A DNA stretch of 20,392 nucleotides, from positions 1 to 20,392 of the forward strand of contig DATFPQ010000060.1 of assembly GCA_035264765.1 (NCBI GenBank), in the 5' to 3' direction. Source of the stretch: DATFPQ01 sp035264765. Lineage in GTDB: Bacteria > Actinomycetota > Actinomycetes > Actinomycetales > Angustibacteraceae. Numbering within the stretch: position 1 is the first letter of the stretch; each line of letters opens with the position of its first letter. The translations under genes were made by a program, and so were the position numbers. The notes beneath the pieces were generated by a model. It saw only the letters and a program-made list of their open reading frames with translations. It made no database searches and had not been told where the DNA came from. Positions 6,348 to 14,230 of the stretch are shown in pieces.

Positions 6348-9113
6348 ATGCGCTTCAGCGCTCGACCCGTTGTGCTTGCCGCCGTGACGCTCAGCGGCGT
6401 CGTCCTACCACTGACCGCCGCGCCGGCGTACGCGCAACGACCGCCGCGGGGAGATGGCGCGCACATCGCCCAGCACTCGCTGCGTAAGGGCGTCACGGAC
6501 GAGAACTTCTACTTCGTGATGGCCGACCGTTTCGCCAACGGGGACCGGGCCAACGACACGGGCGGCCTGGGCGACGACCGGCTGGTGTCGGGTTTCGACC
6601 CGAAGAGCAAGGGCTTCTACAACGGCGGTGACCTCAAGGGGCTGCTGTCCAAGCTCGACTACATCGAGCGCCTTGGTACGGACTCGATCTGGCTGACGCC
6701 GAGCTTCAAGAACAAGGCCGTGCAGCTTGAAGACGGTCCGTCCGCCGGCTACCACGGGTACTGGATCACCGACTTCACCCAGATCGACCCCCACCTGGGT
6801 ACCAACCAGGACCTGGCGGCCCTCGTGACCGCCGCCCACGACCGGGGCATGAAGGTCTACTTCGACATCATCACGAACCACACCGCGGACGTCATCGGCT
6901 ACCAGGAGGGCGCGCGTACCGCGTACGTCTCGAAGGACCAGAAGCCCTACCGCACAGCCGCCGGGACGCCGTTCGACGACCGCGACTACGCGGGCACGCG
7001 GACCTTCCCGCGACTGAGCCCGACGACCTCGTTCCCGTACCGGCCGGTCCTGGAGCCGAGCGAGCGCAACGTGAAGGTGCCGGCCTGGCTCAACGACGTG
7101 ACGCTCTACCACAACCGTGGGAACACCACATTCACCGGCGAGGACTCCCAGTACGGGGATTTCTTCGGCCTCGACGACCTGTTCACCGAGAACCCCAAGG
7201 TCGTCAACGGCTTTGTCGACATCTACAGCGCCTGGATCCGCGACTTCGGGATCGACGGTTTCCGGATCGACACGATGAAGCACGTCAACGACGAGTTCTG
7301 GCAGAAGTTCGGCCCGGGAATCGTGAAGTACGCCCGAGCGCACGGCAAGCCGGACTTCTTCATGTTCGGCGAGGTCGCGCTCGACGGCACCGACGCCGCC
7401 GCGAAGGCCTTCACGTCGCACTACACCACGCACGACCGCATGCAGGCGGTGCTGGACTTCCCGTTCAAGGACGCGGCGCGGAACTTCGCCTCACGCAGCC
7501 AGGACAACAGTCAGCTCGCGACGTTCTTCGCCAACGACGACTGGTACACCGACGCGGACTCCAACGTCTACGAGCTGCCGACGTTCCTCGGCAACCATGA
7601 CAACGGGCGCATCGGCTTCTTCCTCAACGCCGACAACCCGGGGGCGGGAGACACTGAGCTCGTCGCGCGCGACCGGCTGGCGCATGAGCTGATGTACTTC
7701 TCCCGTGGCAACCCCGTCGTCTACTACGGCGACGAGCAGGGCTTCACCGGCGACGGTGGCGACCAGCTGGCACGGCAGACGATGTTCGCCAGCCAGGTCC
7801 CCGAGTACCTCGATGACGACCTGCTCGGCACGACGGCAACCCACGCCCAGGACAACTTCGTCCGCAGCCACCCGCTCTACCGGACCATCCGCCGGCTCGC
7901 CTCCGTCACCGAACGCCACCCGGCACTGCGCAACGGAGCTCAGCAGGTGCGATACGCCTCCCAGGGTCCGGGAGTGTTCGCCTTCTCCCGGATCGACCGC
8001 ACGGCCCAGCGGGAGTACGTCGTCGCCCTGAACAACAGCGAGTCGACCAGCACGGCCGCCGTGCCGACTTACGGCGGTCGAAAGTTCCACCGGGTCTACG
8101 GCGACGCCCAGCGGACGCTCCGGACCCGACGGGACGGCTCGCTGCGGCTGACCGTGCCGCCGCTGTCCGCGGTGGTCTACAAGTCCACGCGCAGGATCCC
8201 GCGCTCGCACGCGGCACCTGCGATCACGCTCGCGCAGCCGGCTCCGTCCGAGGTCTCGCACGGCAGGATGCACGTCGCGGCGGATGTGGCGGGCTCCTCG
8301 CTGTACGAGGTGACGTTCCAGGCGAAGGTCGGCCGCGGACCGTGGAAGTCGATCGGCACGGATGACTCGGCCCCGTACCAGGTCTTCCATGACACGAGCA
8401 GCTACCGGACCGGCACGCCGCTGCGATACCGCGCCGTCGTCCTGGACAACCGCGGCCACACGCGACTGAGCCGCACCCGCGCCGCCACCGTCCCGTTGCC
8501 CACGATCGAGGTCAGCGCACCGGCCGACGGGGGCACCGTCACCAGCATCGACCCGGTGACCGTGAGCGCGACTCCGGACCCCGAGCGCGCGACGCAGTCG
8601 GTCCGGTTCGAGCGCAGCGTCGGCGGCGGCGCCTGGCGGTCCATTGGGACCGACAGCTCCTCTCCGGCCTTCACCGTCAGCGACGACGTCTCCGACCTGC
8701 CCATCGGGTCTCAGGTTCGCTACCGCGCCATCCTGCTCGAGCCCGGTTCCCTGCCGGTGACAAGTGCCCCCGTGACGGTCACCACCGCCGAGCCCAAGCC
8801 GGCCAGGGACCACGTCACGGTGGCGGGAGACCTGCAGAGCGAGATGGGGTGCACCACCGACTGGGACCCCGCCTGTGCGGCCAGCCGGTTGGCCTTCGAC
8901 CGCACGGACGGGCAGTGGCACGGCACGTTTGCCCTCCCCGCGGGTAGCTACCAGTGGAAGGTCGCGATCAACGACGCCTGGACCGAGAACTACGGCGAGG
9001 GTGGAGCCTCGGGGGGCTCGAACCTCGCGCTGACCGTCCCCTCCGGGGGAGGGACGTACCGGTTCACCTGGAACCAGGTCAACCACGCGCCCTCCGTGAC
9101 GCGGGTTTCCTGA
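6348..9113 (+). CDS. Secreted GH13 alpha-amylase/pullulanase-type enzyme with X25 domain
   Basis: The 921-residue precursor starts with a classical signal peptide ending near Ala-Tyr-Ala (residue about 27). The GH13 barrel (about 48-530) shows Asp308 nucleophile in Gly-Phe-Arg-Ile-Asp, Glu342 in Phe-Gly-Glu-Val, and Asp418 in Asn-His-Asp-Asn, so all three catalytic acids are present. After a C-terminal beta domain come two related Ig-like modules (about 621-720 and 721-815), both containing Trp-(Lys/Arg)-Ser-Ile-Gly-Thr-Asp. A terminal X25-type module (about 822-915) carries the Cys...Asp-Trp-Asp-Pro-Ala-Cys pattern. It should hydrolyse extracellular starch or related alpha-glucans. The ATG at 6348 has GGAG 5 nt upstream; an ATG at 6333 is a less likely start. 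Confidence 0.93.
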   Translation: MRFSARPVVLAAVTLSGVVLPLTAAPAYAQRPPRGDGAHIAQHSLRKGVTDENFYFVMADRFANGDRANDTGGLGDDRLVSGFDPKSKGFYNGGDLKGLLSKLDYIERLGTDSIWLTPSFKNKAVQLEDGPSAGYHGYWITDFTQIDPHLGTNQDLAALVTAAHDRGMKVYFDIITNHTADVIGYQEGARTAYVSKDQKPYRTAAGTPFDDRDYAGTRTFPRLSPTTSFPYRPVLEPSERNVKVPAWLNDVTLYHNRGNTTFTGEDSQYGDFFGLDDLFTENPKVVNGFVDIYSAWIRDFGIDGFRIDTMKHVNDEFWQKFGPGIVKYARAHGKPDFFMFGEVALDGTDAAAKAFTSHYTTHDRMQAVLDFPFKDAARNFASRSQDNSQLATFFANDDWYTDADSNVYELPTFLGNHDNGRIGFFLNADNPGAGDTELVARDRLAHELMYFSRGNPVVYYGDEQGFTGDGGDQLARQTMFASQVPEYLDDDLLGTTATHAQDNFVRSHPLYRTIRRLASVTERHPALRNGAQQVRYASQGPGVFAFSRIDRTAQREYVVALNNSESTSTAAVPTYGGRKFHRVYGDAQRTLRTRRDGSLRLTVPPLSAVVYKSTRRIPRSHAAPAITLAQPAPSEVSHGRMHVAADVAGSSLYEVTFQAKVGRGPWKSIGTDDSAPYQVFHDTSSYRTGTPLRYRAVVLDNRGHTRLSRTRAATVPLPTIEVSAPADGGTVTSIDPVTVSATPDPERATQSVRFERSVGGGAWRSIGTDSSSPAFTVSDDVSDLPIGSQVRYRAILLEPGSLPVTSAPVTVTTAEPKPARDHVTVAGDLQSEMGCTTDWDPACAASRLAFDRTDGQWHGTFALPAGSYQWKVAINDAWTENYGEGGASGGSNLALTVPSGGGTYRFTWNQVNHAPSVTRVS

Positions 9114-9156
9114 CCTCGCAACGGGCACCGCGGTACGGCGACACGGCCCGGCGCGG

Positions 9157-9197
9157 CCACAGGTGGATGGCCACTCTCACGTGGCAGCCTCCTGTGG
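9157..9197 (+). promoter_or_regulatory. Nested inverted repeat before the 61-aa gene
   Basis: CCACAGG (9157-9163) pairs with CCTGTGG (9191-9197). Inside it GCCAC (9170-9174) pairs with GTGGC (9181-9185). It could terminate the amylase transcript. Because its right half covers the putative -35 of the next gene, it could also be an operator. Confidence 0.45.
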
Positions 9198-9216
9198 TCG
9201 CGCCTAGGCTCCCCGC
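9181..9216 (+). promoter_or_regulatory. Promoter with leaderless spacing
   Basis: GTGGCA (9181-9186) matches TTGACA at four of six bases. An 18-bp spacer leads to TAGGCT (9205-9210), which is 6 nt before the ATG at 9217. No ribosome-binding site follows. Confidence 0.5.
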
Positions 9217-9402
9217 ATGTGGGTTTTCCTGAGCACAAGGCTGCGTCGCTGGCTCCTCTTCACCGCCGTGCTGCCGCTGGTGGGACTGCTCGCGCGCTCC
9301 GCGGCCGACCGTGTTGAGCGACGCCGGGGACCCAGCACGCTGACGCGCGGCCTGCGCCACCTCGGCGCGCTTGACCGACGGGCGCGCCGACGCGGCCGGT
9401 GA
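9217..9402 (+). CDS. Small single-pass membrane protein, 61 aa
   Basis: The product has a short basic N-terminus, one hydrophobic helix (about residues 12-26) and a long Arg-rich C-terminal half with almost no acidic residues. By the positive-inside tendency, the C-terminal tail would face the cytoplasm. Such small basic membrane peptides occur widely in actinomycetes without assigned function. The start is supported by promoter spacing rather than by a ribosome-binding site. It is convergent with the beta-hydroxyacid dehydrogenase gene. Confidence 0.55.
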   Translation: MWVFLSTRLRRWLLFTAVLPLVGLLARSAADRVERRRGPSTLTRGLRHLGALDRRARRRGR

Positions 9403-9410
9403 TCCTCTAC

Positions 9411-9423
9411 CCGGCGACGCCGG
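9411..9423. terminator. Short hairpin between convergent genes
   Basis: CCGGC (9411-9415) pairs with GCCGG (9419-9423) around GAC. A separate palindrome, ACAACTGTTGT, lies at 9442-9452. Either could serve as a terminator for the converging units, but both are short. Confidence 0.3.
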
Positions 9424-9466
9424 TGCCAGGCGCACGGCACGACAACTGTTGTAGTGGACGTCGAGG

Positions 9467-10342
9467 TCAGTCCGGGAAGATCTCACGGACGACCGCGTGG
9501 TCGGAGTCGCCGAGCCCACGGTCGACCACCTCGGCGAACAGGCTGGTGACGACGTCCAGGAGCGGCGTTCGCGCGCCGAGCTCTGCCGCCACCTGACCGG
9601 CGTAGCGCAGGTCCTTGAGCTGGTTCAGGGCGCTGCCGCCGAGGGGGTAGTCGCGCCGGAGCATCTTCTCGCCCTTGAGGTCCAGGACCGCGCTGGCGGC
9701 CAGCCCGCTGCCGAAGAGCCCGAGCAGCGCCTCCTCGTCCAGCCCCGCGTGCCGGGCGAGCCCCAGCGCCTCGCCAAGGGCGGTGAGCGTGCCGGCGACG
9801 ACGAGCTGGTTGCAGAGCTTGGCGACCGTGCCGGCACCCAGGGGGCCCAGGTGGGCGACCCGGCCGCCGATCGCGTCCAGCACCGGTGAGACCGTGGCGA
9901 AGGCCGCCTCGGATCCGCCCACCATGATGCTCAGGGTCGCCTCCCGGGCGCCGCGGTCTCCGCCGCTCATGGGCGCGTCGACGACGTCGATCCCGACGGC
10001 CGCGGCCCGGCCGGCGAAGTCGCGCACCTTCTCCGGTGACGTCGTGCTCAGAATCGCGAGCACGGACGTGCCCGCGGCCGCCCAAGCGGCCAGCACCCGG
10101 GGAGGGGCGACGAGGTTCAGCTGGTCGACGTCGGGAAGGACGGACAGCACCACGTCGGCACGCAGCTGCGCCGGCTCGAGGGGCGTGGCGGCGACGCCGT
10201 GAAACGCCTCGGCCTTGGCCCGGGTCCGGTTCCACACGGCGACGGGGAACCCCCCGGACACGAGGTTGCGGGCGATGGGTTCCCCCATGGGGCCGAGGCC
10301 CAGCACGCCGACGCGCAGGGCACCGTTCGCGGTCGGCGGCAT
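9467..10342 (-). CDS. NAD(P)-dependent beta-hydroxyacid dehydrogenase family protein
   Basis: The 291-residue protein belongs to the 3-hydroxyisobutyrate dehydrogenase/tartronate-semialdehyde reductase group. It has Gly-Leu-Gly-Pro-Met-Gly (15-20) for dinucleotide binding, the substrate loop Asp-Ala-Pro-Met-Ser-Gly-Gly (122-128), and the catalytic Lys175 in Gly-Thr-Val-Ala-Lys-Leu-Cys-Asn, where a Gln replaces the second Asn often seen. It should oxidise a beta-hydroxyacid or reduce a semialdehyde or imine; imine reductases share this fold. The ATG at 10342 has a perfect AAGGAGG site at ideal spacing. It stands alone on the minus strand between convergent and divergent neighbours. Confidence 0.92.
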   Translation of the reverse strand: MPPTANGALRVGVLGLGPMGEPIARNLVSGGFPVAVWNRTRAKAEAFHGVAATPLEPAQLRADVVLSVLPDVDQLNLVAPPRVLAAWAAAGTSVLAILSTTSPEKVRDFAGRAAAVGIDVVDAPMSGGDRGAREATLSIMVGGSEAAFATVSPVLDAIGGRVAHLGPLGAGTVAKLCNQLVVAGTLTALGEALGLARHAGLDEEALLGLFGSGLAASAVLDLKGEKMLRRDYPLGGSALNQLKDLRYAGQVAAELGARTPLLDVVTSLFAEVVDRGLGDSDHAVVREIFPD

Positions 10343-10624
10343 GGTGCCTCCTTCGTCCAGCGTCGTCGGTCGAGCCCGGGTCCGTTCCGCTAGCTGAGTG
10401 CGCCGCAGCTGGGTGCCGGAGCCACTCCACAGCCCAAGGGCCCAACCGTCTACCGATGCAGATCATTGCGGAATCGCCAAGAGAACGCCGTCGCGGCTGC
10501 CTGAGTCGACGCGGTCGGGAGCCTCTGCAGCCGTTCGAGTGGCAGTGGCGTGGCATGGAGATGGACAGAGCGCGCCGTCGTTCAATAGTGGCCAGACCGG
10601 CACAAGCTGGGCGACGCTGGGCCC
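10343..10624. other. Divergent intergenic region
   Basis: These 282 bases lie between the minus-strand dehydrogenase and the plus-strand methyltransferase remnant and should hold promoters for both. GACGCT (10613-10618), 6 nt before the ATG at 10625, is a weak leaderless-type -10. I see no other structure. Confidence 0.45.
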
Positions 10625-10945
10625 ATGGCCGACGACACCGCTGCGGGCTCGTCCGCGTCCGACGCAGGCGTCGGGGACATCGCGGTGCAGGGGGAGTGGG
10701 ACAGGCGGTACGCCGACCGGGAGCAGCTGTGGAGCGGCCAGTCCAACGGCGCGCTCGTGGCCGAGGTCGCCAGCCTCATGCCAGGGCGGCTGCTCGACGT
10801 CGGCTGCGGCGAGGGCGCGGATGCCGTCTGGCTCGCGAGACGCGGCTGGGACGTGACCGCGCTCGACGTCACGGGCGTGGCGCTGGAGCGGGCGCGCGTC
10901 GTTGAGGCGGCAGGGGCACGTCGAGTGCGCTGCGACGGATGTTGA
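10625..10945 (+). pseudogene. Truncated class I SAM-dependent methyltransferase
   Basis: The 106-residue reading frame contains the N-terminal helix with Trp-Asp-Arg-Arg-Tyr (25-29) and Leu-Trp-Ser-Gly. It has methyltransferase motif I (Leu-Leu-Asp-Val-Gly-Cys-Gly-Glu-Gly, 56-64) and the following strand Val-Thr-Ala-Leu-Asp with its helix. It then ends where the family normally continues for about another 100 residues (motifs II-IV and the rest of the seven-strand sheet). The remaining frames downstream encode an acetyltransferase, not the missing half, so a deletion rather than a simple frameshift is likely. Without the C-terminal half it is unlikely to be an active enzyme. Confidence 0.8.
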
Positions 10946-10952
10946 GGTCGAG

Positions 10953-11513
10953 GTGACTGCGGACTCGGAGCCGACGATCAAGCCGCTGACAGCGCAGCTG
11001 TGGCCGGCGTTCGTCGAGCTTTTGGACCAGGGCGGTCCGGCGGGCCGGTGCTGGTGCATGGCGCCGCGGATCGGCACTGAGTACCGGCGGCGTTCCCCCC
11101 AGCGGAACCAGGCCGACTTCGGCGAACTCGTCGAGCAGGGACCGCCTCCCGGGCTGCTGGCACAACGCAACGAGGTTGCGGTCGGTTGGTGTGCCGTTTC
11201 CCCGCGGGAGGCGCTGCCCGCCTTCGACCGCGGCCTGCGCACCAAGCGTCTGGATGACCAACCGGTGTGGGTCATCGCCTGCCTGTACGTGCGGAAGGGG
11301 CACCGTCGACAGGGCCTGTCCTCGGCGTTGATCGCAGGGGCAGTGGATCTAGCGCGCGCGGCGGGTGCGCCCGCGGTGGAAGCCTTTCCCCTCGACAGCA
11401 GCGTCTCACCGAGCGCGACGAGTACCGGATACGCGTCGACGTTCGCGGCGGCAGGATTCGTGGAGGTCGCCCGTCGGTCGCCGGCGCGCCCGGCCATGCG
11501 ACTCAGCTTCTGA
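10953..11513 (+). CDS. GNAT family N-acetyltransferase
   Basis: The 186-residue protein has the acetyl-CoA pyrophosphate-binding motif in Cys-Leu-Tyr-Val-Arg-Lys-Gly-His-Arg-Arg-Gln-Gly-Leu-Ser (Arg-x-x-Gly-x-Gly/Ala type, around residues 110-123). A long helix and a C-terminal beta strand follow, ending in Pro-Ala-Met-Arg-Leu-Ser-Phe. An N-terminal Cys-Trp-Cys-Met segment near residue 33 is seen in some actinobacterial GNATs. The acceptor is unknown. The GTG start at 10953 is supported by TTGAGG 5 nt upstream; this site overlaps the TGA of the methyltransferase remnant, so the two are coupled on one transcript. The upstream in-frame TTG at 10902 has no support. Confidence 0.88.
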   Translation: MTADSEPTIKPLTAQLWPAFVELLDQGGPAGRCWCMAPRIGTEYRRRSPQRNQADFGELVEQGPPPGLLAQRNEVAVGWCAVSPREALPAFDRGLRTKRLDDQPVWVIACLYVRKGHRRQGLSSALIAGAVDLARAAGAPAVEAFPLDSSVSPSATSTGYASTFAAAGFVEVARRSPARPAMRLSF

Positions 11514-11549
11514 CTGGGGCCCGCCCCGTCATGGCGCAGGTCGGACTGT

Positions 11550-14219
11550 TCAGCCCGCTCGCGTCTGGTCGGAGCCCGTCGCCCGGATGGTCACCGTTCC
11601 AGCCACGCCGTCCACGGTGACCGTGTCGCCCGAGGCGATCCGCTCGGTGGCGTCGGGGACGCCGACCACGGCCGGGATCCCGTACTCGCGGGCGACCACA
11701 GCGCCGTGCGAGTTGGCACCGCCCATCTCCATCACGAGACCTCCGGCGGTGAGGAAGAGCGGAGTCCATCCGGGGTCGGTCGAGGGGCAGACCAGGACGG
11801 CGCCCGGCTCGAACACGGCGCGGCCCGGTTCGAGCACGACGGCGGCGGTCGCCGTCACGGTCCCGGCCGACGCCGGGGTTCCCAGGAGCGCACCGCTGGG
11901 CACCGTGGCCGCAGCAGCCGTCGCCTCCGGCTCGGTGCCGTCCGACAACAGCACCCGGGGCAGGTGCTTGCGCGGCAGCTCCCGCTCGTACTCCGCCCGT
12001 CGTTCGGCGACCCGGGCTCGTAGGTCCGCGCCGTCTAGCGCCGACCGGACCTCGTGCAGGTCCAAGAAGAAGACGTCGTCGGCGCTGCCGAGCAGCCCGC
12101 GGCCGGCCAACTCCTCACCGATGGTCTGCAGCTCATGGCGCACCCCGGCCAGCATGGAGACGAGGTAGAACTTCGGCAGCTCGCGCATCCCGACCAGTGC
12201 CCGGGACCGGTTCAGCGCGAAGCGCACGACGTGGCCTCGCAACCCGCGTCGGCGGTGCGCCAGCTCCTCGACCTTCGCTTCGGCCTCCCGCTCACCCCTC
12301 GCGAAGACGACGTCCGGGGCCGCGGCTGGGTCGGTCAGCCGCAGGTACGTCCCGAGCACCTGGAAGACGTAGGTCGGGTCCTCCGACCAGCGCCGAAGCC
12401 CCAGATCGATCTCGGCGACCGCCCGATCGCCGTACTGAGCCAGAAAGGCGCGGAGTCCTCGTTGCAGGGCCGAGGGGAGGGCGCCGCGACCAAACCGAAG
12501 CGCCAGCTCCTCGGGAGGCGTGCTGTCGAGAACGGCCTTGGTCTCGGCATCGGCGCGCACCTGCACAACAAGCTTCCACAGCGCCAGATCCATGGCGGTC
12601 GTGACGTTGTCGGGCAGACTCCGCAGGACGACCGGCAGCTCCCCGGGATGCAGCTCCTTACCCAGCAGCCCGACCGCCAGCCCGAGCGTGGCGAACCCGG
12701 CGGCCGCCCCGGGCAGCATCTGCAGCGCCATTGGCGCGAACTCGCGAGTGAGGAGCCGTTCGACGTGATTGAGTCGCTCGCCCGGCGTCGCGTCGGGCGC
12801 GGCCCGTGCACCATCGCGAAGGGCATTGCCGGCGGCCTGCGCTGTGCGTTGTGCGCAAGGCGGGTCGGCTACCGCGCGAACCAGGCGCACCGGCAGCCGG
12901 TGCCTGACCAGCACCGCCGCGAGTCGCCGCAACGCCTTAGCCCGGGAGGACGGCTGGAGCGCGAACCGCGGGTCGGGGGTGAGCGACCGCAGCACGACGG
13001 CGGACCTCGCCTCCATCAGGTCGAGCAGCCGAGGGACGACGGCTCGCCCCAGCCTGCTGCACAGCGCAGGGGTGACGTCGAGAAATACCCGGCCCGCTGC
13101 GACCGTGAGGGCCGGCGCCCCCAGCAACGGGTCGCGGACGGGAATCCTCCACAGCCGGGCCACTGACGTCGAGACCGCACGGATCCCGGCGATCCCCATC
13201 GGTGTCAACGGACGGTAAACGCCCTGGGCGACGCTGAAGCTGAAGAACGCACGGAACCCGTCGCGGCCCACCGGTACCGGGAACAGTGTCGTGATCGGGC
13301 GCGACTGGGTGATCCAGACCCGGTCACTGTCGTCGACCGCCCACTCGATGTCCTGCGGTGCGCCGAACCGCTGCTCCACCTCGGCTCCGAGGCGGGCCAG
13401 CGAGCGCAGCTGCTCGTGGGTCAGGCATGGCGCCGCGTGCGGGGCGGACGCCTGCTCGAGGTGCTCGACACCACCACCGGAAACCGCTTGCACCACGACC
13501 CGGCGGTCACCGAGCCGCTGCTCCAGGATCGTCCCGGACGCGACGTCGACCACGAAGTGGTCCGGGTTCACTGCTCCGGAGACGACGGCCTCGCCAAGGC
13601 CGGGGCTGGCATCGACGACCGCCTCGCGCCGCCGCCCGGTGACCGGGTTGGCGGTGAACAACACCCCCGCGACCTGGGCCGGCACCATCTGTTGGACCAC
13701 CACCGCCAGCCGCACCGCGGCGTGGTCAATGCCGTGCGCGGCCCGATAGATCACCGCGCGGTCGGTCCACAGGGACGCCCAGCAGCGACGGACCGCATCG
13801 AGCACCGCGTCCTCGCCGACCACGTTGAGGAACGAGTCCTGCTGACCCGCGAAGCTCACGGACGGCAGATCCTCGGCGGTGGCCGAGGACCGCACCGCGA
13901 CCGACCCGGTCGCGGTCCCCCGCACGACCTCGGCGACGTCGTCCGGCACCCTGGCCCCCACGACCCGGGCCCGGGCCCGTGCCGCCAACTCCGCCAACCG
14001 CGCGGTGTCGTGCGGCTTGGTGGCCGCGAGGTCCGCGATGACGTCGTCGAGCGCGGCGCCGACCGCCCGGGAGTACGCGACGGTGGTCAGGCAGGCACCT
14101 GGAGGGACCGGAAAGCCCGCACGCATCAGCACGCCGAGGTTGGCCGCCTTGCCACCCACAAGCGCCAGCTCCTCCGGCGCCGTGAGCAGGTTGACCAGCA
14201 GTGGTTCCGGCTCCAGCAC
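11550..14219 (-). CDS. Rifampin phosphotransferase / PEP-synthase-like enzyme
   Basis: The 889-residue protein has the order ATP-grasp domain, central domain, phosphohistidine domain. The N-terminal domain shows Gly-Gly-Lys (22-24), Arg-Ser-Ser-Ala-Thr-Ala-Glu-Asp (110-117), Phe-Thr-Ala-Asn-Pro-Val-Thr-Gly (188-195) and Thr-Gln-Ser-Arg-Pro-Ile-Thr (304-310). The C-terminal swivel domain has Thr-Asp-Pro-Gly-Trp-Thr-Pro-Leu-Phe and the phosphorylatable His838 in Ser-His-Gly-Ala-Val-Val-Ala-Arg-Glu. This order and length fit rifampin phosphotransferase (about 870 aa), which transfers the beta-phosphate of ATP to rifamycins. PEP synthase-like proteins of unknown substrate share it, so the specificity is uncertain. 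GTG at 14219 lies 11 nt after the beta-propeller stop, implying an operon. Confidence 0.82.
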   Translation of the reverse strand: MLEPEPLLVNLLTAPEELALVGGKAANLGVLMRAGFPVPPGACLTTVAYSRAVGAALDDVIADLAATKPHDTARLAELAARARARVVGARVPDDVAEVVRGTATGSVAVRSSATAEDLPSVSFAGQQDSFLNVVGEDAVLDAVRRCWASLWTDRAVIYRAAHGIDHAAVRLAVVVQQMVPAQVAGVLFTANPVTGRRREAVVDASPGLGEAVVSGAVNPDHFVVDVASGTILEQRLGDRRVVVQAVSGGGVEHLEQASAPHAAPCLTHEQLRSLARLGAEVEQRFGAPQDIEWAVDDSDRVWITQSRPITTLFPVPVGRDGFRAFFSFSVAQGVYRPLTPMGIAGIRAVSTSVARLWRIPVRDPLLGAPALTVAAGRVFLDVTPALCSRLGRAVVPRLLDLMEARSAVVLRSLTPDPRFALQPSSRAKALRRLAAVLVRHRLPVRLVRAVADPPCAQRTAQAAGNALRDGARAAPDATPGERLNHVERLLTREFAPMALQMLPGAAAGFATLGLAVGLLGKELHPGELPVVLRSLPDNVTTAMDLALWKLVVQVRADAETKAVLDSTPPEELALRFGRGALPSALQRGLRAFLAQYGDRAVAEIDLGLRRWSEDPTYVFQVLGTYLRLTDPAAAPDVVFARGEREAEAKVEELAHRRRGLRGHVVRFALNRSRALVGMRELPKFYLVSMLAGVRHELQTIGEELAGRGLLGSADDVFFLDLHEVRSALDGADLRARVAERRAEYERELPRKHLPRVLLSDGTEPEATAAAATVPSGALLGTPASAGTVTATAAVVLEPGRAVFEPGAVLVCPSTDPGWTPLFLTAGGLVMEMGGANSHGAVVAREYGIPAVVGVPDATERIASGDTVTVDGVAGTVTIRATGSDQTRAG

Positions 14220-14230
14220 GGCCCCGCCTC

